Assembly (NCBI GenBank): GCA_021234155.1
Contig: JAJEKV010000126.1
Location: 1,055,273 to 1,119,272 of the forward strand
Direction of reading: 5' to 3'
Source: Isoetes taiwanensis
Lineage: Eukaryota > Streptophyta > Lycopodiopsida > Isoetales > Isoetaceae
Length of the DNA: 64,000 nt
Below are positions 1-11,689 of this stretch, one piece after another (within the stretch, counting starts at the first letter, position 1; every line of letters begins with the position of its first letter). A program made the translations under genes and the position numbers. The notes under the pieces are model-generated. The model saw only the letters and a list, made by a program, of their open reading frames with translations. It had not been told where the DNA came from and ran no database searches.

Positions 1-2860
1 AATATACCTTTAGTTACTGATATGCAGAAATTCTCTTCTTACCCTTCAGAATACTAAAGGTCTGGCATCCATTTCCTGCAAAGTATCCATCTCCAAGCAA
101 CTCCATCATGTTTGAGAAAAGGATGTCATCCAAGCATGTAAGACCAGCATACTCTTGCAACAACTAGGCCTAGACTGATAGGCTGCAATATTCTAAATCT
201 GCTCATCCATAACTAAATACTGCCACAATATGGGTATTACTTAGAGGCATTTCCCTCATGTTTTGTTTACAGAATGAAACCTCAGCTATCATGCTACCCC
301 TTTTCCACTTAAAAACCAACAGCCAGAGTAGACAATGGAGTCCTGTGTCGCAGCTGGGCTGCAGTGAGTGCACCCATCCGCCCTAGTTTGACTGCAATGA
401 GTGCAGCCATGCGACACAGCTCTGATCGCTTTGAATGAGTGGGAAGAATTTTTCTTCGCTGAACCAAGACAATGAAATCATATATTCTATACATAGCTTC
501 TTTACAATCTTTTCTTGCACGTGTAATGCTTTTACTACATGTTGTGGACTATGGATCACTCATATTTTATACACATGGCCTATGGCCAATTTGGGCCAAT
601 TTAGTCTTCATAGGCGTTAAAAACCTTATCTATCTAATTTATTGCAGCATTATGTACTCATATTCATGCTATTCGGAAGGTTCAACCTCTGGAATGCTAA
701 TTGGAAGAAATAAAATTGTTTGACTATTATCGTGAGAAGTTTGACTTGCACACTTTGTTCACTATCAAACATTGTGCATGCATCTTTAATCCTGATGCTC
801 TGCAAGTAGATCTTCCAATAAGTATAATCTGAAACCGATTCATATATCAAATTCATGGCCAACATCGAAGAGCATGAAATGGAGAAGATTCGATTTATAA
901 GACAATGAAAACATATGTTTTGGAGCAACAACATATGACTATATGACTACAGCCACATAGTAATTGCCACGAGGAGGATCATTTTGCCCAATAAAGGCTC
1001 CAAAAAGCGAGGCCGTGCACCACCAAGTGTGGCGGCATTGTCGGTGCCTTTACTGGCGGAATGCCCGATTCAACAGAATTACAGGATGTAATGATCATAA
1101 GGTTCATACTATGAATAAAATGTTCGAGTCCAAATTGACAATGAGCTCCTTCTTGAGCTAAGAAAATGACAACCTACGTTCATATCATTTACACGACTCC
1201 ACACAAAACAAACAAGACCCAACACAAAAGAACAAAACAGAACCCATGAAAACACACTCTCGGGCCACCGGAGAGGGCAATCCGTCTTGTAAAGACCTTG
1301 TTCCCCGGATGGAGTTCTTTGTAAGAGACTAACATTTGAGAGTAATTTGGTTGTTGTAGATTGAACTTGCAAGCACCAAGTTAATCTGTCTAGCTCCTTC
1401 CAAAAAGGCCACTACATGACGCAAGGTAGAGATGTTAGATGTTAGGCATGACAACATGCAAGTTGTTCAAATGCAAGGTATAATATTGTTATTCTCTCAC
1501 GAAATTATTGCAAAATTAAAATCTATATGAATTGTATTGTGCATCTAATTACTCTCAACAGATATAGTATGCTGTTTTCGTTTTGGGGTTGTGGAGGGTT
1601 TTCAGGCAGTGGTTTGGCCTATGATTTGATAGTATAGTATTGAATTGAAAATATAATTTGCCATGTGAGAGGAGCTTGGATGGTTATTACTATTTTGGGT
1701 TGGCAATTAAGAAGAGTAGGAAAAAATTGGCGCCCTTTTTAGGCGTGGATAAGAAGGCATGCCGCCTTCTTTTGGCAAGGGCAGGAGGAGGGGCGCAGGG
1801 CATGAGGGCGTAACTTTGCCAAGGTGAAGCAAAGATGTCCCCAGTTTGATTCCTTTGAGCTGCTTTTTAATACAAATGCTCTATGGGCAAAGCATGGCTT
1901 CATGAGCAGAAGCATATGTAATTTTCTAAGGAGTAATTTGAATGGCGCTCAAATTTAGAAGGTTGAAGCCGCCTTTGATTAGCTGGCCCTGCGGAGATTA
2001 GGGCGATGACATTAGTCGGCCGGGACCCATTAGTTTTGCATCCGCAGCATCCGCAGTTCTTCTTGAGCTTGGCTTAGGGAAGAGGTCGCCACCTACTTAT
2101 TTGAAGAGCCCACAAGGCGTAGCCATCTCTAGTTTCTTTCTCCAGAATACCATCTCGATAAATATTTTTGACCGATTGCAAATGCAAATGGATTTATATG
2201 CCAGTTGTGTCGGGTTGTGTTGGTGGCCTGGTATGGCGAGGAGGGTTGAGGTTGATTTAGGAGCGTAAAACAGGGCTCACCATACGGGGAAGCGAAGCGG
2301 CTCATACCTTTATCTCGACCATTGGCTTGTTTATTTTGTGTTTTTCCCGTGCTTTAACCATGTGGTCATTCGACACCATAGGAAGTGGTTTTTGTTTTGG
2401 GTCAAAATCTTAATGGCCATTGATCCGCACAATCGGGAATATCCCACGGATCGATGGCTTGCAATAAAAGATGAACCAAACGCTATAATACATGGATCGA
2501 TATTACTTACAATTGTTCTAATATAAACCTTCTGAATGCAAGGGCGTCCAAAACAAATCTCTTCCATTTTTCCAAATACACTCTTTTGACTCAATAATCA
2601 TGAAAGCCCCGGATAATTATGATGACCCTCGAGGAATTTCATGCGAGATCTCATTAAAAAAAAAAGGGCGCTAAGCTAACCTTCTAAGAAAGAAGTCGAC
2701 TAAGAAAATAGATTATACTTATAACGAATATCAACATATCAATAAAATACAAAGGCACTTTACGCCTTAGGATCGGCGTGTTTTTCTTCTTGTTATATGT
2801 GTTATATCTTGATTCAAAATTGCGACCATAGTACTCGGGATCCCTAATCGTAAGACTGCG
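1..2860. other. No gene recognised
   Basis: AT-rich stretch with only short, unconvincing open frames on both strands. I see no conserved motif, splice-consistent exon, tRNA or clear mobile-element end. Poly-purine and homopolymer patches are scattered through it. Confidence 0.5.
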
Positions 2861-2867
2861 TAAGTTC

Positions 2868-3088
2868 GATTGAATACAAAAAGCGAGGGCAATTTATGAA
2901 ACTTGAAATGTTACATAAGGGTATACGTTGACCACGGCATTTAGTGAACTAATGAAAAATTAGAGGCATCCAGTAAAAGGCATTCAGTTGAATACAAAAA
3001 TTCGAGGGCAGTTGTGAAACTTAAAATGTTACAAACGGGTATACGTTGACCACAGTGAAAATAATGAAAAATTAGAGGCATCCGGCAA
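2868..3088. repeat. Tandem direct duplication, about 2 x 105-120 bp
   Basis: Two adjacent diverged copies begin near 2868 and 2987. Both read GATTGAATACAAAAA or GTTGAATACAAAAA, then CGAGGGCA, then TGAAACTT.AAATGTTACA, GGGTATACGTTGACCAC and AATGAAAAATTAGAGGCATCC. The differences are substitutions and one short indel, so the duplication is not recent. No coding content is seen. Confidence 0.75.
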
Positions 3089-4080
3089 AATTCGTTAAAT
3101 CATAAGGGCATTTTATAATTTTTCCCAGCTTTATCAAGTTCCAATAAAACCACAACATAACATGATGAACTTGCAAACTGGAACTTGGACGCTTGGTCAA
3201 ATGCAATTACAATACCCGAACGCATGGAATATGTGAGTGTTGGGATTAACAAGCTGAGGCTGTATGCTTTGCTAGAGCGACACGAGCACATCTAGGCAAC
3301 CACTTTTGCAAAATGCGGTTATGGACAAGGTTAGATGAACTGCTTAATTGTTTGCTTGAAAATTTTAAACATGCTTCGACCTACACAATGCATCCAAAAG
3401 TCTTTACAAAGATGTATTGAGCTTGCTTAGCGACATTCATTGTTGCTAATAAAGCGGTCTATTGTTGGAAGGATAAACCAACCTCTTTGAATTTAGATCT
3501 ACATTTAGATCATCAAAGCAGTCAGGCACTTCATGTTTCTATTAGCCCGAATTCTACAGCACATGCAATTCTAGTCTCCTGGTTGTATCCATTGGATTAT
3601 TAGGTATTCAGTTTTCAAAGACTTGGTACGGTACTCATTTTTGAGACCGTTTTACATCCTTCTCTCTCACCAAGGATCTAGCTGGAAGATAAAACTGTAT
3701 AAGCTGATCAAGGGATGCAGTACTTTTACAACAATATCTAGTTAGCATAAGCATATGCACGTGTTTCCCTAAGCATGGTAAGAAAAGTTTTCTCCCAAAG
3801 ATGTTAAAGCTCCCTCAACTATGTTCAACATCAGTTGAGGCTTTATGTTACTCTCATAAGATGAAGTTCTTATCAATGAAGTTCTTGCCAAATTTCTTCG
3901 TTTTAGAACCACTGCCTGCTGAAATGAGGTGAAGTTCTGCCTCTCGATTGGATAAGAGATGTGACTCCCAGAATCATGGGATTCTGCAGTGCATTGATCT
4001 AGATATTCTTTACTAGGGCAGCCAAATACTCGCGAATACAGCCTCGGGTTTGGTCCTCGGAATGATTGGCATGATAATTT
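3089..4080. other. Intergenic and 3' flank of pyruvate kinase
   Basis: No gene is recognised. The right-hand part is the 3' flank of the minus-strand pyruvate kinase gene. The short antisense frames here carry no recognisable motif. Confidence 0.45.
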
Positions 4081-5947
4081 TCATCTTGCTTTCATAATTT
4101 TAATCATGGAAGCGTGCCCTACGCGATGAAGAGCAACTACTGCATCATTGTGAGTGCATAGTCCTCTTTCTATGGCATGCTGGAGAGCTGCATTGATAAT
4201 CTCATCAATCACATCAGCATCTGTGGTTCTTGGGGAACCTTCAGCAATGATAGGGATCAGGCCCCTACAAATTAGTCCATGCCTGGCAGGTTGTCTCTGA
4301 GCACATGACCATGATAATTCTCCAGCTGTCCAGACAGGAATAGTCACAGAAAGTACAGGTACTGAAGGCCTAAACTTTGTCACCAACTTGGCTGTTCTAC
4401 CAGATTGTGTCAATACCACAATCAAAGCAGCTTTTTATATTTTATAACGCAGTGCCAACAGCACTTGATGCCAAGCTCTCCAAAGGAGACATGGGAAGAG
4501 GAATACGTCTGAAAATTGATTTGAAGACAGCTTCATAATCTATTGATGCCTCTGCTTCCAAACATATGCGTTGCATCACTTTTATTGCTATCTCTGGATA
4601 AGCTCCTGCAGCAGTTTCTCCACTGAGCATGACGCAATCTGTGCCATCAAGCACTGCATTTGCTACGTCAGTGCATTCTGCTCGCGTAGGCCTTGGTGAC
4701 TTGATCATTGACTCCAGCATTTGGGTTGCAGTTACCACTGGTTTGCCAGCCGCATTGCACTTGTATATCATCATCTTTTGTGCCAGAAATATTTTTTCAA
4801 TTGGAATCTCCATGCCAAGATCACCTCTAGCCACCATAATAGCATCTGTCTCTTTTAATATATCATCAAAATTCTGAAGGCCTTCTTGGTTTTCCACCTA
4901 GAGCATATATCGTCATCAGTATCTTTTAGGAGGGGTGAAGTAAGTGAAAAGGTTGAGAGCTAACTTTTGAAATTATTTGGATAGTTCTTGCATGCTCCCC
5001 AAGAACTTCTCGAATGTTTATAATATCTTGGCCCTTCCGAACAAAAGAAGCTGCAATGAAGTCAATTTTGTTAGGAATTCCCCATTTTAAGAAGTCTTCC
5101 TTGTCTTTCTCTGTGATAGTTGGAAGATCTACTATGACCCCAGGCAAATTGACGTTTTTCCTTTCACCTAATACTGCAGTATTTTCACAGCGGCATTTAA
5201 CAGTGCCTGCAGATGCATCACAGGATACTACAGTCAACGTAATAGTGCCATCAGAGCATAGAATCTGGTTTCCAGGCTTTACATCCTTCGTTAGCTTTTA
5301 TAGGACATAGCAATCATCTCAGAATCTCCTTGTATTCATAGTCTGTTGTAATGCAAATTTCTTTGCCCTCAACAAGCTGAACAGATTTTCCATCTTTCAG
5401 CATTCCTGTCACGTATCTCTGGACCCTGCATGAGTCAGGACTTGTGTTATTGATCCACACACTGTAAATAACATAGTGACACTGGAAAGATCGTTATGAC
5501 TTATTGTTAATATCATATATAAATAGATATATATAAATATATCCAGATAACATTGCTGCTGTTGACAGAAGCCAAATATTAATCTCGCCTTACAACTGAT
5601 TTTGAAGTTGAGAGACAAGTAATTGGTCTATGATTTGATAGCTATAAGAATGTAGGAAGAAAACTGTTACGAAGAGGAAACTGCACCTTGGTATCAAGCA
5701 TAACTGCACACATTATTTGAGTGTTATTAATTGCTTTCTTCAAATTTTCCAGGGTTTCTTGATGGTACTCGTAGGATCCATGAGAGAAATTGAACCTCGC
5801 AACATTCATGCCTCCTTTCAACATCTTTTCTAGCATTGGAACATCCCGCGACTTGGGACCAAGTGTGCAAATGATTTTTGTTTTTGGTGGTTGTCCTGAT
5901 GCCATAGGCTTCGCATTCAGTATCGCATCCATGTCTAATTTCTCCAT
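4081..5947 (-). CDS. Cytosolic pyruvate kinase, 3 exons, frame-disrupted
   Basis: Pyruvate kinase converts phosphoenolpyruvate and ADP to pyruvate and ATP, the last step of glycolysis. The lack of a transit peptide and the start [11 protein letters not shown] match the plant cytosolic form. Exons read on the minus strand are 5947-5687, 5425-4965 and 4897-4081. The first intron has donor GTGCAG and acceptor ATGCAG. The second has donor GTTAGC and acceptor CTCTAG. Together they code for about 512 residues, the usual family length. Visible family motifs include [19 protein letters not shown] across the first junction, [10 protein letters not shown], the active-site stretch [19 protein letters not shown] and [16 protein letters not shown]. 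The frame is broken near 5410 (one extra base), 5328-5331 (one missing), 5296-5299 (A-run one short on the coding strand) and 4424-4450 (an AT-rich insertion with an in-frame TAA before the C-terminal domain). The gene is either a recent pseudogene or a gene with consensus errors; the otherwise perfect conservation favours the latter. Confidence 0.93.
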
Positions 5948-6765
5948 TGCAGATTACTGACAGTTCAGAAGTGGTTTCCTTGTCTCTTCAATGCCATTCA
6001 TCTTGTAAAGGTCCCATTAGAATATCATCTTCGCTATTTTCTAACCAAATACCAATAGAAGTTAGCTCATACTTCGGCACAAAATTTATTATAAAAAGAC
6101 CTCATTTATATACAACATGCGAAAAGCTTTTCTGTTTTTGGCAGAACTCGGAACTTTTATGATGTGCGTAAGTGATTAACTCCTCCATGATTAATCGTAA
6201 GTGACACTTTCAAAATGGAGAGTTTGGGAAGAAGTCTGGCACATAACAAAAGATGCTGGAGATAGAAAAGAAATTAAGCATGGCGAGGGAGTTGAACTCT
6301 TAAATACATGGGCCACAGAAAGCCACAGATGCCTGAGTTGAACAAAAAGCTTAGTGGCTTTCAGTGGCTTTCCGGGAGGCTATCAGGATTGAACAAAAAG
6401 CTCAGTCATTGATAGCCCCAGGTTGTGGTTAGAACATTGTCCCGGATTTACAGAATGGGCTGACAGTTTGGATTTTGTTCCTCAATTCTAATGTTTCTGA
6501 CTCTGATGCATTATTTAGGGCTGTGGTAATGACAGTTCGGATTCTCTTCCTTTAATGAGGTTCTGGTGCAAGATAACATGCAGGTTGCAGATAAGGATCT
6601 GTAGCGTGATGTTTGTCAAGCATATCGAAATGCAAGAACAATTTCAAGTAGGCTCTGATTTTCATTCACAATGGCTCCTTAAGTTTGGTTTGGGCAGGGT
6701 AAGCTCTGAGATGTCCTGAGATTCCTGCTATAGGTGCAGTTAATGCTCACTGTAATTATGCTCTA
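5948..6765. other. 5' flank of pyruvate kinase; no other gene
   Basis: This contains the presumed 5' UTR and promoter of the minus-strand pyruvate kinase gene, followed by sequence with no recognised gene. I could not assign a TATA box with confidence. A short near-duplicate motif (AGTGGCTTTCAGTGGCTTTC) sits near 6353-6372. Confidence 0.4.
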
Positions 6766-7185
6766 ATGGATCAAGTTCTTTCTTCTACTCATCCTACAAT
6801 GTTCAAGCAAGCTGCAACTGATCCTAAGTGGCTACAAGCACTGCAAGAGGAGAACAAAATATCATTTGGATGTCTCTGTTTTAAAATACAAAGCATGCTT
6901 AATCGCCAAGGGCTTACTCCAAAGGAAGGCTTAGATTATTCCATAGTTTTAAGGTTGTCTCCCATTATCTCCAAAGGTTGTCATTGCAGTTGCAGGTAAG
7001 AAAGTATATCAGATGGATCTAGAATGGATATGAGTCAGCATTTTTAAAAGGGGATCTTGATGAGAAGATTTTCATGGATCAGCCACCTGGCTTTGAGGTT
7101 AAGGGGAAGGAGAAGTTGGTTTGCGAAGGCGTAAAACAGGCACCAAGGTGCTGATACAGGAAAATAAACACAAGGGTGGATATAA
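6766..7185 (+). mobile_element. Ty1/Copia reverse transcriptase remnant
   Basis: The conceptual translation carries the hallmark Copia pol order, spread over more than one frame. It has a KWLQALQEE block (the usual W..AMQEE), then GLTPKEGLDY (usual FTQ.EGIDY), GDLDEKIFMDQPPGF and a degraded KQAPRCWYRK (usual LKQAPR.WY). The LKKSLYGL segment is deleted and several frameshifts and stops are present. No LTR, gag or RNase H was found nearby, so this is an isolated, decayed internal fragment. The family is clear from the QPPGF and QAPR motifs. Confidence 0.85.
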
Positions 7186-7357
7186 AACATGATATGCATC
7201 TTAGTCACAACAGCAATATATTCTGCATTACTTGTTAAGGTTCAAGTGGCAGATACATGCGATGCATGCACTCGAAGCATTTCTGAAGATTCTTATTCTG
7301 CATGACAGATTCTCAATTAATCCTAATGATATATAAAGAGAAAAAAGGGACAACATT

Positions 7358-8690
7358 CTACTCAAAAGAGGACAACGTTAACATTGTTGAGAAGATGATG
7401 CAAATAATCCATCCAAAGCAGAGGCGGTCACAAAATTTCCATCTAATACTCTCTAATGTTAGCATGGCCAAAACGTCATGAGGCCCATTCTCAATTTCTG
7501 TAGGCTCATGAAGGTTGCACGACCCATAATTGACGTCCAAAGGCTCATTTAAAGGTGTACATGATGCTGCAGACACCCTACTTCTATGATCCCAAGCTGC
7601 AGAGTCAATGCAAGACATCAGCTGACGAAGTCCAATTCCAATCTATTAAGTTGCATCACTAACTTAGGAATAATATGCCTATACCCGAGTTATAGTTCAT
7701 TTCCCAACTTCTTAACACACATGCTGTAGTATGCAAGCAACTAAGATTCTTATGTTTAGAGAAATCTCTTAACCTTAGCTGAATAATCAGTACTAACATA
7801 AATCCTTAGGTAGGTTTTGAAACAACAAGCTTCCAAAGAATCTCCCATACCACATAGTAAACAGGCTAGTCATATAAGCCAATGCCCGCTGTAAAAGTTA
7901 TGATGATTTATTCTACTCTGAGCTTTAAGGCTTGAGGTTTTGGAGAAAAACTGGTACTTCCCCAAGTCTTCCGCTAATTCGAAGAATGCATTTGCACGAA
8001 TCATCCTTTCAGTTAAACTCTGACAAAGAAATTGGGACATTCTAAAAGATCTAGGATAGAAACACAAAAAAGCATGAAAAGGAGGTCATCCGCACTCCAA
8101 TGTGGCGTCTCCCTCCCTCGCCCATCTACTACAAATTTACTAACACCCCTTCTGATGAGTAACAGCCCTATCTGTCTTTAGTAGACGTTAATACATTCTT
8201 TCTTTCTAGAACTGATAAAGCTGCAAAAAGTTGCTAGGCCTACATTTCAGGTTCTTCAAATGAAGTATGTCCTTCAAATCAGTGAACCTTTGACCTACCA
8301 AAGACTTTGTAAAGCGAACTGGTGTGTAATCACTGCTTCTCAAAACAAAACAGACTTGCAAATAAATATGTTTGTCAAGGGATACTTGCATCTTTTGCAT
8401 GCTTCACTGCTTTAGAATTGTCGCAAAGCCATGTTTCTGGACGAAGATCCTAAATACTCAAATGAATGAAGTCATAACATCACTTGAATGGCAGTAGACG
8501 TTGCCTTTAATTCATAGTAATTGACGAGAAGCCCCTTGGATTTTTGCGAGCCTCCTTTATCCACTGGGGTACACCCATTGCAAGCATCTGATAGCAATGG
8601 ACTAGTTCTTTGGTGCTTTCAGCACTTCTAACAGTGCTCTTGGAATGCATTTGTTGCCCAATTTTTACATGAGTCCTTGAGTCAGTGACA
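7358..8690 (-). other. Cluster of coding-like minus-strand segments, unrecognised
   Basis: Four open segments read in the same direction look more like decayed or short exons than chance. One is at 8690-8514 (about 62 codons ending at a TAA, containing KELVHCYQMLAMGVPQWIKE). Others are at 8400-8206 (DYTPVRFTKSLVGQR), 8067-7870 (MIRANAFFELAEDLGKYQFF) and 7640-7358 (LRQLMSCIDSAAWD, PHDVLAML). An AG acceptor precedes the last segment near 7652. I recognise no domain and cannot show that the segments belong to one gene. They could be exons of one host gene with frame errors, or transposon remnants. Confidence 0.25.
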
Positions 8691-9189
8691 TATATGCCTT
8701 TCCATGTTCATTTTCTATGCCTCCTCAACATTAAACAATGATCAACAGCTTGGAAGAGTAGGTGTCACAGAGGAAAAACAAGGAAGTAAGGCATTGACAA
8801 ATTATTATGCGCCTCTATCTAGAAAAGGGTGGAGAAAAATAATGCTAAGGTTTGACTTGGGCTTGAACAAGGAATGCTGGAAACAACGGAATCTTAAGTA
8901 CAAACGCTGATCTAAAGAATCTGGGTTCAAAAAAATGTTGCTCAGAAAGGAAGACTGGAGGCATCGTATGTCAATGACATAGAATCAGGCTGACATTGCA
9001 CCACCTGTAAAGCACATTTCTTGAATTCAGATAATAGTGGTCCTAGCAGGCACTAGATTTCAATGAAAAATACTCCAAAGCCACCGCAAAGACAACACTC
9101 AAACTAACCAACAAATAACACAACACGTCACGCATTGTCGGGCTTTTAGGATTATTATGCTATAACAATGACTCAGTGGTGCAGAGACA

Positions 9190-9310
9190 ACTTTTTTTAG
9201 GGTTGCCCTATGGTAGGTGGGTTGGTACAATATTGTACCATTTTTAGGGTCCAGATTAGAAATCCCTGCTGCATTATGTGGTGTTAGTGGGTGACTAGTT
9301 TGTCGTTGAT
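9190..9310 (+). repeat. Dispersed repeat, copy 1
   Basis: The segment AGGGTTGCCCT followed by GTACCATTTTTAGGGTCCAG, then TGCTGCATTATGTGG and GTTAGTG, recurs at about 10755-10895 in the same orientation with point differences. The shared GGGTTGCCC/GGGCAA hairpin-like start also occurs near 32815 and 38530. It is probably the end of a small non-autonomous element. Confidence 0.6.
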
Positions 9311-10338
9311 TGTCGAGGGGCAGTGTCCATCTGCCTCTTCTTGGGTATGGTAAAGATTGTTTTCTTCCCTCCCCCCTTTTTTTTTAAAAGAGCAGAGTTG
9401 CGATGGCATGGCAGTTCTCCTTTTTCTTTTTCTGTTCTTTTTTGAAAGCAATGGCAGTTGGCTATCTTAGCAATTTCTTTCTTATTTTTTCCATGTTCTA
9501 AAGGTGTTCTAGAGGCACTGAGGCAGTGAGACATGGCAGTAGCGGATGATAAGAACAATAGTGATAGCAGCAATTTCGTTTCTCAAAAAGGTATCGAGAT
9601 GAGGAGGTTGGCAGATATAATAAATACACAAGAAACATTCTCTATTTACTATGCATCCTTCTATTCTTATTCTGCTGGCCAGTCAAAACAAGAAAGAAGA
9701 AGCATTTCATACCTCGTTGTTTCTTTATTCTCTGCTTGCATTTCTGCCCCAGTCCTTGGATATCAGATGGGTATTCTGCATATGGTGAAGATTATCATAA
9801 TGAAAATATCATACCAGTAGAATGTTGCTTTGACCGGGTGAAGCCACTAAACATGTAACATCGTTTCATCCGTAGATGACAGACACTCAAGCCCCAACCC
9901 AGGTTACGGCAATGTAAAACATCTGATTGATAATACCCAAGAACATCCTAAGATATTCATGTGCTAGCTCCACTGTATTCGGCATTATGTTCAGAGTAGC
10001 GGCTATTTAGTGGCGGAATTGAACCGCTTAAAACCAGGTAATAAGATATACACTATTTCAATCAATATTCATATGCAGTAGCATTCACAACAGAATAACA
10101 TCATTTTTCTTCTAAGCTCTTAGGCAAGGGCATACAGCAACAAAATCAAACCATCTTGAAGTCGAACAATCATTTTTTTTTCTAACCCCTTAGGCAAGGA
10201 CAATAAATCATTATGGGTTATCATTTACTCTCTGCTGTAGGACTGTTTGAATGAGAGCATAAAGTAACTAATCAAACAATAACTCAGGTCATATATAATC
10301 AAATTCAAACTTCTATTAATGCTATCCAGACAGAGTCA
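9311..10338. other. No gene recognised
   Basis: This holds low-complexity T-rich and C-rich tracts (near 9360-9390 and 9420-9440). An unconvincing 95-codon plus-strand frame at 9533-9820 has no recognisable motif. AAGCTCTTAGGCAAGG-like and AACCCCTTAGGCAAGG-like short repeats lie at about 10115 and 10184. Confidence 0.4.
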
Positions 10339-10737
10339 TCAAATATCAGAACATAAGGACAGTTTACAATTGATTGCATAAGCATATAACAAGCTTAATG
10401 TTTGTAGTAGACTAGCATAAGTTTCTTTATGATCAAATCTAAAACATTTAATGACTAGAAAGCAACAAAGCTTACTTAACACGCACAACTGCTGCACCGA
10501 ATGAAATGCTTTATTCTCCCATTCACGAACTGCCTGATTCAATCCGTTCTTCCAAATCCGCTGCTCTCCTCTTCTGAACGTGGCTGCCCTAAGGATTTCC
10601 TTCGTGGTTGCTTCTTGCAGCGGCTGCCCTAAGAACCTCCTCCAAAAACGTTTTTCTTCCAGGCATTTAGGGCTTTTCATGACAACCCTTAGATTAGACT
10701 TCAGTAAACAATCTCTGCCCTTTAATATTTTTGTCAC
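10339..10737 (-). CDS. Hypothetical protein, possible first exon
   Basis: This is a 132-codon open frame starting with a methionine. Its first 85 or so residues are basic and rich in Arg, Lys and Glu (for example KRFWRRFLGQPLQEATTKEI and NQAVREWENKAFHSVQQL). The last part is Cys/Leu-rich and looks like intron translation. A good donor (GTAAGC) lies near 10470, just after the hydrophilic part, so a first exon of about 90 codons is possible. No following exon was found and no family is recognised. It may be chance or a repeat-derived frame. Confidence 0.22.
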   Translation of the reverse strand: MTKILKGRDCLLKSNLRVVMKSPKCLEEKRFWRRFLGQPLQEATTKEILRAATFRRGEQRIWKNGLNQAVREWENKAFHSVQQLCVLSKLCCFLVIKCFRFDHKETYASLLQTLSLLYAYAINCKLSLCSDI

Positions 10738-10754
10738 ACCACTTTAGCTAGTGG

Positions 10755-10895
10755 ATATTTTTTGGGTTGCTGGAAGGGCAAACCCTAGGTTAATGAGAAT
10801 ATGCCGTTTTGATGGTGGTGGATGTACCATTTAAGGGTCCAGATTGAAAATCTATGCTGCATTATGTGGCATTGTTAGTGAGGGGCTCCTTTGCC
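10755..10895 (+). repeat. Dispersed repeat, copy 2
   Basis: This matches the copy at 9190-9310: TTTTTTGGGTTGC...GGGCAAACCCT at the start, then GTACCATTTAAGGGTCCAGATT and TGCTGCATTATGTGG. The start forms an imperfect hairpin. The copies share orientation and lie about 1.55 kb apart. Confidence 0.6.
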
Positions 10896-11015
10896 ATTGT
10901 GCAGGTGAGACAAGCTAGGCGCCCAGTTTGACCTAAATGCAGCAAAACTTGGCCATATTTACGTGGGGACGGATCCTCCATATTGACCAAAAACATTTCT
11001 GGTTCGATAGTTTCT

Positions 11016-11681
11016 TCAATCGTTTGAACAACTTAGGAATAGATGGGGCAAGCCTTGGAAGGAAGGAAGAAGGAAGGAAGGAAAAATTTTAACGTCCACG
11101 AAACCCAATCGGGTTATGGGACCAAGTACATAAGGGGCCAAAGTCACGGACGAGAAGTCAAACAAGGACATGGTAAAGCCCTTAAACAAAGCACAAGCGT
11201 GAGCGAACACAACCATCGCGGCGGTTAAAACCACGGGAAAAAACGGGTGCGGGATGACCATGGCGCTCCGATCAAAATCCATCTTTATTTGCCACAAGCA
11301 ACAAGCATACCTTCCTCTCCAATGGGACAAAGGCTTCACTGGCGACTCACGAGGTAGTAACCTCTTCTGGCCCGGGTCTTTGGAAGCAGAGACACCCCAA
11401 TGTCGCCGGGGCGTAGGAAGGCGGCTGAAAAACAGCTTCGAAATGTCGCCCATCGGGTGCCTCTCACCCATCCTCAGCCACAAGCCAAAGCGTACCCCAA
11501 TTATCTTGGCCCGGACATCCCACTCAGGCACACGAAGCCATCCATCCTTCGCTAGCTGCTCCGCCCATCCATCAACTTTGCATACGCCGGGCGGGCCTGG
11601 CGGCGCCTGGTGGCCGCCGGGCGCTAAGCGCGAGGCGAGCGAGAAAAGGGATGGGCAAGCCCGAAGAAGTTGTCCATGCAC
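11016..11681 (-). other. 221-codon open frame in GC-rich repeat, unrecognised
   Basis: This is the longest methionine-started uninterrupted frame in the left 18 kb. It is GC-rich compared with its surroundings, and its last part translates the tailed repeat at 11057-11150. The N-terminal half has coding-like texture (GWAEQLAKDGWLRVPEWD, KIIGVRFGLWLRMGERHP), but no domain is recognised. The antisense strand is also open for 144 codons (11254-11688), as is common in GC-rich DNA, so the frame alone is weak evidence. It is most likely part of a transposable element. Confidence 0.3.
11057..11150 (-). repeat. 3' end of (TTCC)n-tailed interspersed repeat, copy 1
   Basis: Read on the minus strand, this runs GGCCCCTTATGTACTTGG, CCCATAACCCGATTGGGTT, CGTGGACGTTAAA and then a TTCC microsatellite tail (11057-11083). 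The same sequence with the same tail occurs on the plus strand at 29815-29908. A unique 3' sequence ending in a simple repeat is typical of LINE or SINE 3' ends. Confidence 0.7.
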
Positions 11682-11689
11682 TCGATGAA

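Noticed and set aside
4629-5310. Plus-strand frames of 82 and 98 codons
   Set aside because: They are exact antisense shadows of pyruvate kinase exons 2 and 3.
11254-11688. 144-codon plus-strand frame
   Set aside because: Antisense to another long frame in GC-rich DNA; open on both strands with no motif, so not treated as a gene.
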